Assembly: GCA_028336925.1 (NCBI GenBank)
Contig: JAOKVV010000007.1
Location: 1-64,000 of the forward strand
DNA length: 64,000 nucleotides
Direction: 5' to 3'
Source: Vicingaceae bacterium
Lineage (GTDB): Bacteria > Bacteroidota > Bacteroidia > Flavobacteriales_E > Vicingaceae
A program made the position numbers and the translations under genes. Position 1 is the first letter of the stretch; every line of letters begins with the position of its first letter. This document shows positions 1 through 9,831 of this stretch, in pieces. A model generated the notes under the pieces. The model saw nothing but the letters and a program-made list of their open reading frames with translations. It made no database searches and had not been told where the DNA came from.

Positions 1-111
1 GCAATTCACGATCATGGTGGCCAAGATTGTTGGGTGTATCAAGTAAAAGGAAAAATAGAAGAAACGCTTTATGCAAAATACAATCGATTTGTTTCGTCGT
101 TTATTTACTGA
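1..111 (+). CDS. cysteine dioxygenase-like cupin, 3' fragment, 5' end outside window, unusually short C-terminus
   Basis: Frame +1 reads AIHDHGGQDCWVYQVKGKIEETLYAKYNRFVSSFIY*; the HDHxGxxCWVxxxxGxxxETLY segment resembles cupin motif 1 of type I cysteine dioxygenases. Not in the ORF track (too short). Confidence 0.5.
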   Translation, partial: AIHDHGGQDCWVYQVKGKIEETLYAKYNRFVSSFIY

Positions 112-1459
112 ATTACTAGAAGACGAAAAAGAAAATACAGTAGCGGAACACATTCCATCTGATCAACTATATGAAACATTAGACCTTTCTCTAAAGGAAA
201 ACCCATTAAGTGAAGAGGAGTTTGAAAAAGTTTTAAAAGAACTGGTTTTTACTACTACTAGAACAGCTACAACCGGATTTTTTAACCAACTTTTTGGTGG
301 AAGAAATGAGAAAGCAATTTTAGGTGATTTACTTGCTGTAGTATTGAACAATAGCATGTACACGTATAAAGCTGCAGGCCCACAAATAGGAGTAGAGAAG
401 GTCATTTTAAATGAGACATGTCTCTTAATTGGTTGGGATGAAAATGCCGATGGAACATTTGCTCCAGGTGGTTCTATGACCAATTTCATGTCTATGCTGA
501 TGGCAAGGGATAAAGCCAATGAAAAAATTAGATACGAAGGAGCTCAGAAAAATTTGAGAGTATATACGTCACAAGAATCACATTACAGCACTCCTAAAAA
601 TGCCGCTTTTTCAGGTATAGGAAGAGACAATGTGCAGTATGTGCCCAGTAATGAGTTTGGTCAAATGGACATCACTCACCTTAGAAGAATGATTGAAGAG
701 GATCTTTCAAAAGGATACGTTCCAACAATGGTAAATTTAACCGCAGGAACTACCGTTTTAGGAGCTTTTGATTCCATTCCTGAGATTAGCCAACTTTGTA
801 AATTACACAATATGTGGCTGCATGTAGATGGTGCTTATTGTGGTTCCGTATTTTTAAGTGAGAAATACAAGCATTTATTACATGGAATAGAACTCGTAGA
901 TTCATTTAGTTATAACGCTCATAAGATGCTTGGAACACCACTTTCGTGCTCTATTATAGTAGTTAAGGACAAAAAGTATTTACATGATTCTTTCTCAAAC
1001 GATGCGAGTTATTTATACCAAACCGATCATGATGAGTTTAATCTCGGGAAAACTTCTTTACAATGTGGTAGAAGAAATGATGCGTTGAAGTTTTGGACAT
1101 TGTGGAAGAGTGTTGGGACTGATGGATTAGAGAAAATAGTAGATCATCAGTTTTATTTGGCAGATGTAGCTCGTGATTATATTAGAGCGAATGAAGATTA
1201 TACGTTGTATAGTTTTGATGAGTCGATTTCAGTGTGTTTCAACTATAAAAATATTCCTGCTAGAGATATTTGTACGTTATTGTTTGAGCATTCCGAGTTA
1301 TTAGTCGGTTATGGTTCATTTAATGGTCAGGAATTTATCCGATTTGTAACTATAAATGCACAGAATGAAAAAGAGGATATTCTAAACTTCTTTAAAACAA
1401 TAGAATCCTTCGTAGAAGAGAACCAACATTTATTTGAAAAGTATTTGGTGGAAGCTTAA
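71..1459 (+). CDS. group II PLP-dependent decarboxylase (glutamate / cysteine-sulfinate decarboxylase-like)
   Basis: 462 aa; GGSMTNFMSMLMARD, LHVDGAYCGS and SFSYNAHKMLGTPLSCS (PLP-lysine region) are typical of the group II decarboxylase family. Confidence 0.88.
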   Translation: MQNTIDLFRRLFTELLEDEKENTVAEHIPSDQLYETLDLSLKENPLSEEEFEKVLKELVFTTTRTATTGFFNQLFGGRNEKAILGDLLAVVLNNSMYTYKAAGPQIGVEKVILNETCLLIGWDENADGTFAPGGSMTNFMSMLMARDKANEKIRYEGAQKNLRVYTSQESHYSTPKNAAFSGIGRDNVQYVPSNEFGQMDITHLRRMIEEDLSKGYVPTMVNLTAGTTVLGAFDSIPEISQLCKLHNMWLHVDGAYCGSVFLSEKYKHLLHGIELVDSFSYNAHKMLGTPLSCSIIVVKDKKYLHDSFSNDASYLYQTDHDEFNLGKTSLQCGRRNDALKFWTLWKSVGTDGLEKIVDHQFYLADVARDYIRANEDYTLYSFDESISVCFNYKNIPARDICTLLFEHSELLVGYGSFNGQEFIRFVTINAQNEKEDILNFFKTIESFVEENQHLFEKYLVEA

Positions 1460-1482
1460 ATAGCTTTGATACGTAATTTTTT

Positions 1483-1518
1483 AAGCCGTTTCTTTTAATA
1501 AAGAAGCGGCTTTTGTTT
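1483..1518 (+). terminator. Rho-independent terminator downstream of the decarboxylase
   Basis: agccgtttcttt-taat-aaagaagcggct stem followed by a T-rich tract. Confidence 0.75.
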
Positions 1519-1522
1519 TCCC

Positions 1523-3511
1523 CTAATTTGGAAACTGACCTCTATTTAATTGAGGGTTAATTGTTGATGCCTGATCGAAAGCTGCTCGAGCTTCTTCCAA
1601 TCTTCCAATTTCTGAATAGGCTAACCCAAGGTTAATATAAAGTTGCTCGCTCTTTGGGAATTTTATAATTCCCTTTTCTAGCAATGCTATACTGTTTTCA
1701 AATTGTCGGCTAAGTGCATAAGCGGTACTCAGATTAATTAATACATCTTTATTGTTTGGAATGAGTTGTTGTGCTTTTTGCAAAGATAAAATGGCATTTG
1801 GCAGATCATTTAGCTGCTGCCCATAGATGTTTCCCATTTGTAAGTGTATAATCCCTGCATTAGAAGCGTAAGGTAAATAGCGTTCCCATTGTTTTATTTT
1901 CTCCGAAGGGTTGGTAAGCTGCTTGATAACTACTTGAATATTTTGATTGGCGTCACCATGTGAGGGATTTATGGCCAAAATGGAAAAGTATTGCGATAAT
2001 GCAGGTTCTGTTTTTTTAGTGGCTTCCCAATAGGCATTGCCTAATAGTAACTTTGGGTCGATATAATTAGGATAAATAGAAACGGCCCTATTGAGGTGCA
2101 TTATCGATCGGTCGATGAGCTGCTTTCGCTCCAATGGGTTAGCTACTTTTTGAGCTTCTTCCAATAAAAGACCTCCGGCCATGGTTTGGCTTTTAGCACC
2201 ATTAATACTTGTTTCAGCATCGGTAGTGGCTAAGGTTAGATTGTTTTTCCAATCTTTATTTCGATTGATTGCTTTTAAACCAAACAACCCAATTATAACC
2301 AATAAAATCACGGTAAATAGTTGTTGATACTGCTGAGTAGATTTAATTATTTTCTTTCCATCAATTACTAAAAAGTAAGCTATGATAATGCAAAAGCCCA
2401 ATGATGGCAAGAAGAGAAAACGCTCATTCATAAAAACCCCAATGGAGAAGATGAGATTAGAAGAAATACTGAGTGCTGCGATGTAAAGGATAATACCAAA
2501 TGCATAAATATTCTTCTTCACTAATCCCACTATAGAAATAATGCCTAAAAATACATAAGAAACGATGCTAAGAATTACCACAGGATTAGTAAAACCAACT
2601 AAAGGGATGTGTTTTGGATAATAATCGAACGTAAGCGGGTGAGGGAAAAATAGGAGCTGAATGTATTTCCAAAGGGTATAAAAAATGGTGGCATATTTTT
2701 CTGAATTAGTGGCTTCTAAAAAAGGATTGTTCATTAAATTATCCGCTACGGAATCTATTGTAAAGCCGCCAACTACATTACCCCGGATAATATACCAAAT
2801 AGCCGAAATAGCCAATAGAGCGACCCCAGAAGTAATCAATTCTTTTTTGAAATTTACTCTAAAAAAGTAAATACTTAATGGCAATACAGCTAAAAATGTA
2901 ATGGCGGTTTCTTTGCTCAAAAGTGCTAAAAAGAAAATTACCGTAGCTGCTATTAAGTGCGGTATTTTTTTATGGTCAACATACTTGAGTAGTAAAATCC
3001 AACTTCCTAGTAGGCCTATTAATGCTAACGTTTCGTCTAGTCCTTTTATATTGGCTACAACTTCGGTGTGTGTGGGGTGTATTAAGTAAAGTAAGCTACA
3101 AATAAGGGCAAATAAGGTTAGGTTTTGATCGTTTAATCGCTCTTTATATAATAGCATCAACAATTGATACAATAAAATAACGCTCAGTCCATAAAGCAGA
3201 ACAGCTATCAAGTGATAGGCGACATTGTTTTCTCCAAAGAATTCATAAACAATAGCGAATACCACATAGGAAAGTGGCCGATATCTGCCACCGGAAACCA
3301 AACTTTTCTGTGAGCCATAAAACCCAACCATAGATTCATTCTTTAATAAATCAGGGATCCCTTTTAGGCCATTTTTTACAAAAGTGTTTTCGGTAATTGC
3401 GATAGCATCATCTAAGACAAAATCATGATTAAGCGTATTGCCATAAATTAGAAATGTAATTCCTAATAAAATTGCATAAGTAGATTTACGGGTAAGTTCT
3501 GCCAATTTCAT
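1523..3511 (-). CDS. TMTC/GT-C-like multi-TM glycosyltransferase family protein with C-terminal TPR repeats
   Basis: 662 aa; N-terminal NTLNHDFVLDDAIAITEN luminal acidic motif, many TM segments, C-terminal TPRs (NLSTAYALSRQFENSIALLEKGI..., NLGLAYSEIGRLEEARAAFDQA). Confidence 0.75.
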   Translation of the reverse strand: MKLAELTRKSTYAILLGITFLIYGNTLNHDFVLDDAIAITENTFVKNGLKGIPDLLKNESMVGFYGSQKSLVSGGRYRPLSYVVFAIVYEFFGENNVAYHLIAVLLYGLSVILLYQLLMLLYKERLNDQNLTLFALICSLLYLIHPTHTEVVANIKGLDETLALIGLLGSWILLLKYVDHKKIPHLIAATVIFFLALLSKETAITFLAVLPLSIYFFRVNFKKELITSGVALLAISAIWYIIRGNVVGGFTIDSVADNLMNNPFLEATNSEKYATIFYTLWKYIQLLFFPHPLTFDYYPKHIPLVGFTNPVVILSIVSYVFLGIISIVGLVKKNIYAFGIILYIAALSISSNLIFSIGVFMNERFLFLPSLGFCIIIAYFLVIDGKKIIKSTQQYQQLFTVILLVIIGLFGLKAINRNKDWKNNLTLATTDAETSINGAKSQTMAGGLLLEEAQKVANPLERKQLIDRSIMHLNRAVSIYPNYIDPKLLLGNAYWEATKKTEPALSQYFSILAINPSHGDANQNIQVVIKQLTNPSEKIKQWERYLPYASNAGIIHLQMGNIYGQQLNDLPNAILSLQKAQQLIPNNKDVLINLSTAYALSRQFENSIALLEKGIIKFPKSEQLYINLGLAYSEIGRLEEARAAFDQASTINPQLNRGQFPN

Positions 3512-3593
3512 AGGTGCAAATTAACTAAAAATCTACAGCAGCAGAGTTAAACTAATCATAGCAATTAAAAGAAGTCCTATAAAATTAAACGTA

Positions 3594-3601
3594 TATATTT
3601 G
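3594..3601 (+). promoter_or_regulatory. Bacteroidetes -7 element TATATTTG upstream of the DUF3332-like gene
   Basis: Matches TAnnTTTG 35 bp upstream of the ATG at 3636. Confidence 0.5.
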
Positions 3602-3635
3602 TAAACGGTAATTAACCTATAAAAAACAGATAACT

Positions 3636-4202
3636 ATGAAAAGATTTCTTTTAAGTGGAGCTATGGCTGCTATATTATTAACACAAACGAGTTGTTTGGG
3701 TAGTTTTGTGCTAACAAAAAGTTTGTTAGAATTCAATACTACAGTAACGAATGATAAAATCGTAAATAACTTAGTTTTTATGGGGTTGTGTATTTTGCCT
3801 GTTTACGAAATAGCACTTTTTGTAGATGCTGTTGTTCTTAATCTTATCGAGTTTTGGACAGGAGAAAATCCGGTTGCTATGAATGAAGGAGAGATTCAAG
3901 AGCAGTTGATAACGCATAATGGCGTTGACTATAAAATTTCTGCTACAAAGAATCAATTTAAGTTCGAGAAAGTAGTAGGGGATGAGTTAGTAGATTTAGG
4001 AGTGGTTTCTTACACTTCAGATGATATGGTTTGGAATTATGAGTTTAATGGTGAAACAAATCCAATTGTACAAATCAATGATAATAACTCAGTGACTTAC
4101 TTTACCGCAAATGGAAAAGCTACAGTAGTCAATAACGATATAGAAACATTAGTCTATGAGCGATCTATGGCTAATGGATTAATAGAAATGGCGAAGAAAT
4201 AA
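3636..4202 (+). CDS. DUF3332-like lipoprotein
   Basis: 188 aa; lipoprotein signal (AILLTQTSCLGS), LTKSLLEFNTTVTNDKIVNNLVFMGLCILPVYEIALFVDAVVLNLIEFWTG typical of DUF3332. Confidence 0.75.
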   Translation: MKRFLLSGAMAAILLTQTSCLGSFVLTKSLLEFNTTVTNDKIVNNLVFMGLCILPVYEIALFVDAVVLNLIEFWTGENPVAMNEGEIQEQLITHNGVDYKISATKNQFKFEKVVGDELVDLGVVSYTSDDMVWNYEFNGETNPIVQINDNNSVTYFTANGKATVVNNDIETLVYERSMANGLIEMAKK

Positions 4203-4228
4203 ATTATCTTTTTCAAAAACAATTTTTA

Positions 4229-4262
4229 AAATGCTTTCAGGGTTTCTGAAGGCATTTTTTCT
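4229..4262 (+). terminator. Rho-independent terminator
   Basis: atgctttcag-ggttt-ctgaaggcat stem then TTTTTT. Confidence 0.7.
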
Positions 4263-4311
4263 TTTCGCTAAATTGCAAGATTGATTACCTTCGTATTTCT
4301 AAAATAGACGA

Positions 4312-5112
4312 ATGATAGCAGAAGGAAATATTTCTAAAATGAGGGTGGAGCTAGAGCACCCTGTTCACTATTCATTGCAACTTTCTGATGAGGTAAAAGT
4401 CGATATGAATGACTTAATCGGGAAAGAAATTTCATTAGCGTTTAATGGCGTTATTAATTGCGTAAACTGTGGTAGGGTGACTAAAAAGTCATTTGCTCAA
4501 GGTTCTTGTTATCCTTGTTTTATCAACTCTCCAAATAATGCAGAATGTATTATTCGGCCAGAGCTATGCAGAGCGCATTTAGGTGAAGGAAGAGATCCTG
4601 AATGGGAAGAACGTAATCACAATCAACCACACATCGTATACATGGCGATAGGTGCAGGAATAAAAGTTGGGGTAACCCGAGAAACTCAAATTCCAACGAG
4701 ATGGATTGACCAAGGAGCATGGAAAGCAGTAAGATTAGCAAGAACACCTAATCGCTACCAAGCAGGTGTGATTGAAGTCGACATGAAAAGCCATGTTTCG
4801 GATAAAACGCATTGGATGAAAATGCTGAAAAATGAACTGGCTGAGGATTTAGATGTCATAAAAGTGAAGGAAGAGTTACTTCAGATCATGAATGATAAAT
4901 ACAATGATTTTCATTCTGAAGACAATGAAATCATAGAAATTAATTACCCGGTACTTGAGTTCCCAACTAAAGTAAAGAGCCACAACTTAGATAAGTTGCC
5001 ACTTTTGAAAGGTAAACTAATGGGAATTAAAGGACAATACCTCATTTTTGATGGAGGAATTGTCATTAATCTACGGAAGTATTCAGGGTATCATATAGAA
5101 ATAACCGCATGA
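4312..5112 (+). CDS. DUF2797 domain protein
   Basis: 266 aa; paired CxxC (CVNCG...CYPC), YMAIGAGIKVGVTRETQIPTRWIDQGA motif. Confidence 0.8.
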   Translation: MIAEGNISKMRVELEHPVHYSLQLSDEVKVDMNDLIGKEISLAFNGVINCVNCGRVTKKSFAQGSCYPCFINSPNNAECIIRPELCRAHLGEGRDPEWEERNHNQPHIVYMAIGAGIKVGVTRETQIPTRWIDQGAWKAVRLARTPNRYQAGVIEVDMKSHVSDKTHWMKMLKNELAEDLDVIKVKEELLQIMNDKYNDFHSEDNEIIEINYPVLEFPTKVKSHNLDKLPLLKGKLMGIKGQYLIFDGGIVINLRKYSGYHIEITA

Positions 5113-5765
5113 AAATTTTAGTCGCTGCCGCCACGTATTTAGAAGTGAAGCCTTTTTTGAATCATTTGGGATTCAGTAAAGAAGAATCATTTTACAGTTA
5201 TGCGACCGATCGTTTTAATACATTGGACGTATTAATTACCGGTGTAGGTATGGTTTCGACTACTTATCAAATAACCAAACAGCTTTCTAAAGTGCATTAC
5301 CACTTAGTCATCAATGCAGGAATAGCGGGCGCTTTTAGTCCTAAATTACTGATTGGTGATGCGGTAATCGTATCTTCTGATTGTTTGGCAGAAATGGGAG
5401 CCGAAAGCCCCAATGGATTGGTGCCTTTTGATAAAATGGCCTTTAGGGGAATTTATCAAGCGAAAGCCAAATCTAATTTCACGATTAAAGCATGGGAGCA
5501 TTTGCCGCGAGTAAATGGAATTACAGTTAATAAAGTTCATGGGAAAGCAGATAGCATTGTGGAAGTAGAAATTCACTTTTCACCAGAGGTGGAAAGCATG
5601 GAAGGTGCAGCGGTTTTGGCTATTTGCGAAGCAGAAAAAATTGACTGTTATCAACTAAGAACCATTTCTAATCGGGTAGAGCCCCGAAATACGGCGAATT
5701 GGAACATCGGCTTAGCCATTCAAAACTTAAATCTATTCTTAACTGATTTATTAAACGAAATATAA
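5109..5765 (+). CDS. mqnB: futalosine hydrolase
   Basis: 218 aa nucleosidase family; NAGIAGAFSPKLLIGDAVIVSSD, VESMEGAAVLAICE; overlaps its neighbours by 4 bp and 1 bp; next to mqnD. Confidence 0.9.
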   Translation: MKILVAAATYLEVKPFLNHLGFSKEESFYSYATDRFNTLDVLITGVGMVSTTYQITKQLSKVHYHLVINAGIAGAFSPKLLIGDAVIVSSDCLAEMGAESPNGLVPFDKMAFRGIYQAKAKSNFTIKAWEHLPRVNGITVNKVHGKADSIVEVEIHFSPEVESMEGAAVLAICEAEKIDCYQLRTISNRVEPRNTANWNIGLAIQNLNLFLTDLLNEI

Positions 5766-6613
5766 TGCAGAAACTAACACTTGGCTATTCTCCTTGCCCA
5801 AATGATACCTTCATTTTTGATGCCATGGTTCATCATAAAATAGACACCGAAGGATTGGATTTTGAGGTTACGTTAGCCGATGTTGAAGAATTGAATCAAA
5901 AAGCATTTAAGCAAGAGTTAGACATCACCAAATTAAGCTACCACGCTTTTGGTAGTTTGACTAATGAATACATTCTGATGAACTCAGGAAGTGCTTTGGG
6001 AAGTGGAGTAGGACCGTTATTGATTGCTAAAAAGGAATATTCCGCTGCTGAGGTAGATCAGTTGAAAATTTCAATACCTGGGAAATTCACTACAGCAAAT
6101 TTCCTGTTGTCGATTGCTTTCCCAAATGCGACTAATAAAGTAGAAATGCTTTTTTCGGATATTGAACAAGCTGTAATAGATGGAAAAGTTGATGCAGGAT
6201 TGATTATCCACGAAAATCGGTTTACCTATCACCAAAGAGGCTTACATAAAATAATGGATATGGGCGCTTTTTGGGAAGCGAAGACCAATGCACTAATCCC
6301 ATTAGGAGGAATAGTTTTAAGAAGAACGTTTGATGAAGCCTTGCAGCAGAAATTAGACCGTGTGCTTCGAAGAAGTATTGAGTTTGCTTTTGCAAATCTA
6401 GAATCTTGTATGGATTATGTGCGTGCAAATGCACAAGAAATGGAGGAAGAAGTGATGAAGAAGCATATTGAACTCTATGTAAATGAGTATTCAGTAGATT
6501 TAGGCGAAAAAGGAAGATATGCTGTAGAAAGCTTGTTTAACTTAGCAGTTCATAAAGAAATAATAGCTGAGGTTCATCCTCAAATTTTTATAAAAAGTAA
6601 ACCATTAACATGA
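5765..6613 (+). CDS. mqnD: 1,4-dihydroxy-6-naphthoate synthase
   Basis: 282 aa; LGYSPCPNDTFIFDAMVHHKI, DAGLIIHENRFTY are MqnD signatures. Confidence 0.92.
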   Translation: MQKLTLGYSPCPNDTFIFDAMVHHKIDTEGLDFEVTLADVEELNQKAFKQELDITKLSYHAFGSLTNEYILMNSGSALGSGVGPLLIAKKEYSAAEVDQLKISIPGKFTTANFLLSIAFPNATNKVEMLFSDIEQAVIDGKVDAGLIIHENRFTYHQRGLHKIMDMGAFWEAKTNALIPLGGIVLRRTFDEALQQKLDRVLRRSIEFAFANLESCMDYVRANAQEMEEEVMKKHIELYVNEYSVDLGEKGRYAVESLFNLAVHKEIIAEVHPQIFIKSKPLT

Positions 6614-7575
6614 TTGTAGTTACAGGAGCAGCAGGATTTATAGGTAGTGTTTTAGTTTCCAAATTAAATAAAGAGGGCATTATTGACTTAGTTTTAGTCG
6701 ATGATTTTACTAAAAAGGAAAAGGCCGCAAATCTAGAAAGTGCCTTATTTTTAGCTAAAATAGAACGAGATATTTTCATTGATTGGTTTCAGAAAAATGC
6801 AGCTGAGGTGAAAGGTGTTTATCACATTGGAGCGCGAACAGATACCACTGAATTTGATACTGCTATCTTCGATAAATTAAATGTAGCATACACGAAATTT
6901 ATTTGGAACGTTTGCTCAGAAAATGCCATCCCTTTAGTGTATGCTTCCTCCGCAGCTACTTATGGATTAGGCGAGTATGGTTATAAAGACGATCATGATA
7001 TTGTAGAAAAACTAAAACCACTAAACCCTTATGGGGATTCTAAAAATGATTTTGACATTTGGGCTTTAAAACAAGAAAAACAACCACCTTTTTGGGCAGG
7101 ATTGAAATTCTTCAATGTTTATGGACCAAATGAATACCATAAAGGAAGAATGGCTTCGGTTATTTTTCATGCCTATAAGCAGATTAAAGACACCGGTAAA
7201 ATGAAATTGTTTGCTTCGCATAATCCTGATTATAAAGATGGAGAGCAGATTAGAGATTTCATTTATGTAAAAGATGTGGTAAGTGTTTGTCAATGGTTGA
7301 TGGAAAATAAACCACAATCAGCTTTGTATAATTTAGGAACAGGAACAGCACGTACCTTCTTAGATTTGGTAAAAAATACCTTCTCTGCAATGGATAAGAA
7401 AGCCGATATTTCGTTTATTCCTACACCAGAAGACATTCGTGATAAATACCAGTATTTTACTGAGGCAGATATGAGTAAGTTAATCAATGCAGGATATCAT
7501 CAACCATTTTATACATTAGAAGAAGGTGTGAAGGATTACGTATCTAATTATTTGGTAAACGAGGAAATTTACTAA
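6610..7575 (+). CDS. rfaD: ADP-glyceromanno-heptose 6-epimerase
   Basis: 321 aa SDR; MIVVTGAAGFIGSVLVSKLN, YASSAATYG, NPYGDSKNDFD, NVYGPNEYHKGRMASV. Confidence 0.92.
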   Translation: MIVVTGAAGFIGSVLVSKLNKEGIIDLVLVDDFTKKEKAANLESALFLAKIERDIFIDWFQKNAAEVKGVYHIGARTDTTEFDTAIFDKLNVAYTKFIWNVCSENAIPLVYASSAATYGLGEYGYKDDHDIVEKLKPLNPYGDSKNDFDIWALKQEKQPPFWAGLKFFNVYGPNEYHKGRMASVIFHAYKQIKDTGKMKLFASHNPDYKDGEQIRDFIYVKDVVSVCQWLMENKPQSALYNLGTGTARTFLDLVKNTFSAMDKKADISFIPTPEDIRDKYQYFTEADMSKLINAGYHQPFYTLEEGVKDYVSNYLVNEEIY

Positions 7576-7576
7576 G

Positions 7577-9310
7577 ATGAATACTGCCAAACTACAAGCG
7601 ATAGCCCTGCATGTGTTTTGGCTTTTTTTATTGGTTTTGAGTGTGTTGTTTTATCAAGAACGCACTTTCGCCGATACTTCTTATTTCCTTTTTAAGGTGA
7701 TCAATGAAGGCTTTTTCCATATTCAGCATAATCGGTTGGTGTTGGCAATTTCACAAATTGGTGCCGTTTCAAGTTTATATTTAGGTTTAAGCCTGAATAA
7801 GTTGCTAATTATTCATTCTCTTTTCAATGCGGTTTTCTTTTATGGAATAACTGCTTGGTTATTTCATATCATTAAAAATAAGCAAGCTGCGTGGTTATTT
7901 ACGCTTTTAATGGTGAGTAGCCATTGGGCTTATTTTTCTCCCTATTTGGAGGTGTTTTATGCAGCAGGTTTTGTGGTTTTGTTTTTTGCTGCTTTCGCCA
8001 ATACAGCACATTTTAATAAAAGCTACTTGATTTACTATCCACTTTTGTGGTTGGCTTTAATGGCGCATCCGTCCATATTTCTGATTGTTGGAGCTCATTT
8101 AGTATTTCTGTTTCTTGCTGATGGTAAACTAACCGCACAACTAAAATCGGTTGGATTATTCGTTGGAGCCGCAGTAATAGTTAAAGTATTATCGTTTTCT
8201 GCTTATGAAGTAGGCCGATTAAAAACTGTTAGCGAATCCACAATAAATTGGGGGAGGGAATTCTCTGATTTAGCTCAGAATTATGGCAGCCATTATTTGT
8301 CAGTTACATTATTACTGATTTCTATTCCACTATTATTTTTGATTTCAAATAAGTGGAAACTGGCAGCTTATGTATTATTGAGTTATTTAGCATTGGTTGG
8401 AATCGTATTATTAAATTTAAAGAATGGCGGTTACAAATGGTATAATGAAGTGATGTTTTTGCCGTTTATATTATCGATTATATTGCCGATAATCAGCAAT
8501 AAAGATAATTTTAAATCAAGTGTTAGTTTAATGTTTAGTGTCGGCTTGGTTCTTTTGATTGTTTGGAACATTTCAGAAATTTTTGAACGAGGAGAACTTC
8601 TAAAACATCGTTATCAGCAAATGCAATCTATCTCATCTGAGGCAAAAGATCTATATCCTAATCAGAGTAAGTTTTTGTTAGAAGATGATAATTTTGAGCG
8701 CTCATTTACAGAAGTTGGGATGCAGTTGCCTTATGAGTTCTTTCTTGCTTCGTCGGAATTTGGGCCGCAGAATACAGTCGCTATCGCCATGAATCAAATG
8801 ATGAAAGTGGATAGCTCAAAAGCCTTGTTAAAAGAAAAGGATCAGATTTTACTTTGGGGATTCACCATTGGGCCAATTGCTCAATTGGATACCAATTACT
8901 TTAAAGTGAATGCTATAGAATACCAATCATTGCACAGTGCAGCTTATTCAGGTAATATTGATGAATACATAGAACGAACTACCTTAGAACTAATAGACTT
9001 CCCTAAAACAGCAAGTGTTGATACGATTATTAGTCCATTGGTTCAGATAAGTATTGATGACTTGATTTTACCGTCTAATTTGGACCATACCATTAACTTA
9101 TCCTATCATATTTATGATTCAGAAGGAAATGATATAATTTGGGATGGTGAGAGAACACCCTTAGAAGTAGATATCAAATTTAACCACCTGCAGCGCATAG
9201 ACATTAGAACTCCACAAGTAGCTGGCAATTTCAAAGTGGTTATTGATTTGGTAAAAGAAGGGCAGAAGTGGTTCGAGAAATGGGTTGAGTTTAATGTATT
9301 AATCGAGTAA
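7577..9310 (+). CDS. multi-TM membrane protein of unknown function
   Basis: 577 aa ORF in the same operon direction; many hydrophobic segments plus a soluble C-terminal part. Confidence 0.7.
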   Translation: MNTAKLQAIALHVFWLFLLVLSVLFYQERTFADTSYFLFKVINEGFFHIQHNRLVLAISQIGAVSSLYLGLSLNKLLIIHSLFNAVFFYGITAWLFHIIKNKQAAWLFTLLMVSSHWAYFSPYLEVFYAAGFVVLFFAAFANTAHFNKSYLIYYPLLWLALMAHPSIFLIVGAHLVFLFLADGKLTAQLKSVGLFVGAAVIVKVLSFSAYEVGRLKTVSESTINWGREFSDLAQNYGSHYLSVTLLLISIPLLFLISNKWKLAAYVLLSYLALVGIVLLNLKNGGYKWYNEVMFLPFILSIILPIISNKDNFKSSVSLMFSVGLVLLIVWNISEIFERGELLKHRYQQMQSISSEAKDLYPNQSKFLLEDDNFERSFTEVGMQLPYEFFLASSEFGPQNTVAIAMNQMMKVDSSKALLKEKDQILLWGFTIGPIAQLDTNYFKVNAIEYQSLHSAAYSGNIDEYIERTTLELIDFPKTASVDTIISPLVQISIDDLILPSNLDHTINLSYHIYDSEGNDIIWDGERTPLEVDIKFNHLQRIDIRTPQVAGNFKVVIDLVKEGQKWFEKWVEFNVLIE

Positions 9311-9423
9311 GCAGGCTTTCTTTTCTTGTAAGATTATCGACAAGGTTGCTCGTTTTTTAAATTAAAGGAACCTTTTTTCAGTTTGGTATTAAACTTTTGA
9401 TTTTTATGTTTGTTTCAGACACT

Positions 9424-9831
9424 ATGAAGCAAACAAATTGGATGAAAATTACACTGCAACTAGCCGCAATCTATAATGTAATTTGGGGAGCGTGGGTCGT
9501 TTTATTCCCTGAACACTTTTTTAAGATTACTAATATGGAAATTCCCAACAACTTGACTATTTGGCAAGGAATGGGAATGATTGTTGGCGTTTACGGCATT
9601 GGATATTGGTTAGCTAGTTATGATGCAGTAAGACATTGGCCCATTGTATTGGTTGGTTTTTTAGGTAAAATATTTGGCCCTTTAGGCTTTTTAATGAATT
9701 ACTTTATTCTCGAATCAGTTCCTTTTGAATTTAGTTATACGCTCTACACCAATGATTTAATATGGTGGATCCCTTTCTTTTTGATATTAAAAACAGTGCA
9801 TGAAACAACCAAATGGAAACTCACTGCCTAA
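9424..9831 (+). CDS. small 4-TM membrane protein, unknown function
   Basis: ORF track start 9397; MKQTNWMKITLQL at 9424 is a more likely start. Confidence 0.65.
   Translation: MKQTNWMKITLQLAAIYNVIWGAWVVLFPEHFFKITNMEIPNNLTIWQGMGMIVGVYGIGYWLASYDAVRHWPIVLVGFLGKIFGPLGFLMNYFILESVPFEFSYTLYTNDLIWWIPFFLILKTVHETTKWKLTA

Noticed and set aside
163-519. 118-aa minus-strand ORF
   Set aside because: Fully antisense to the well-supported decarboxylase with no recognisable motif; reading-frame shadow.
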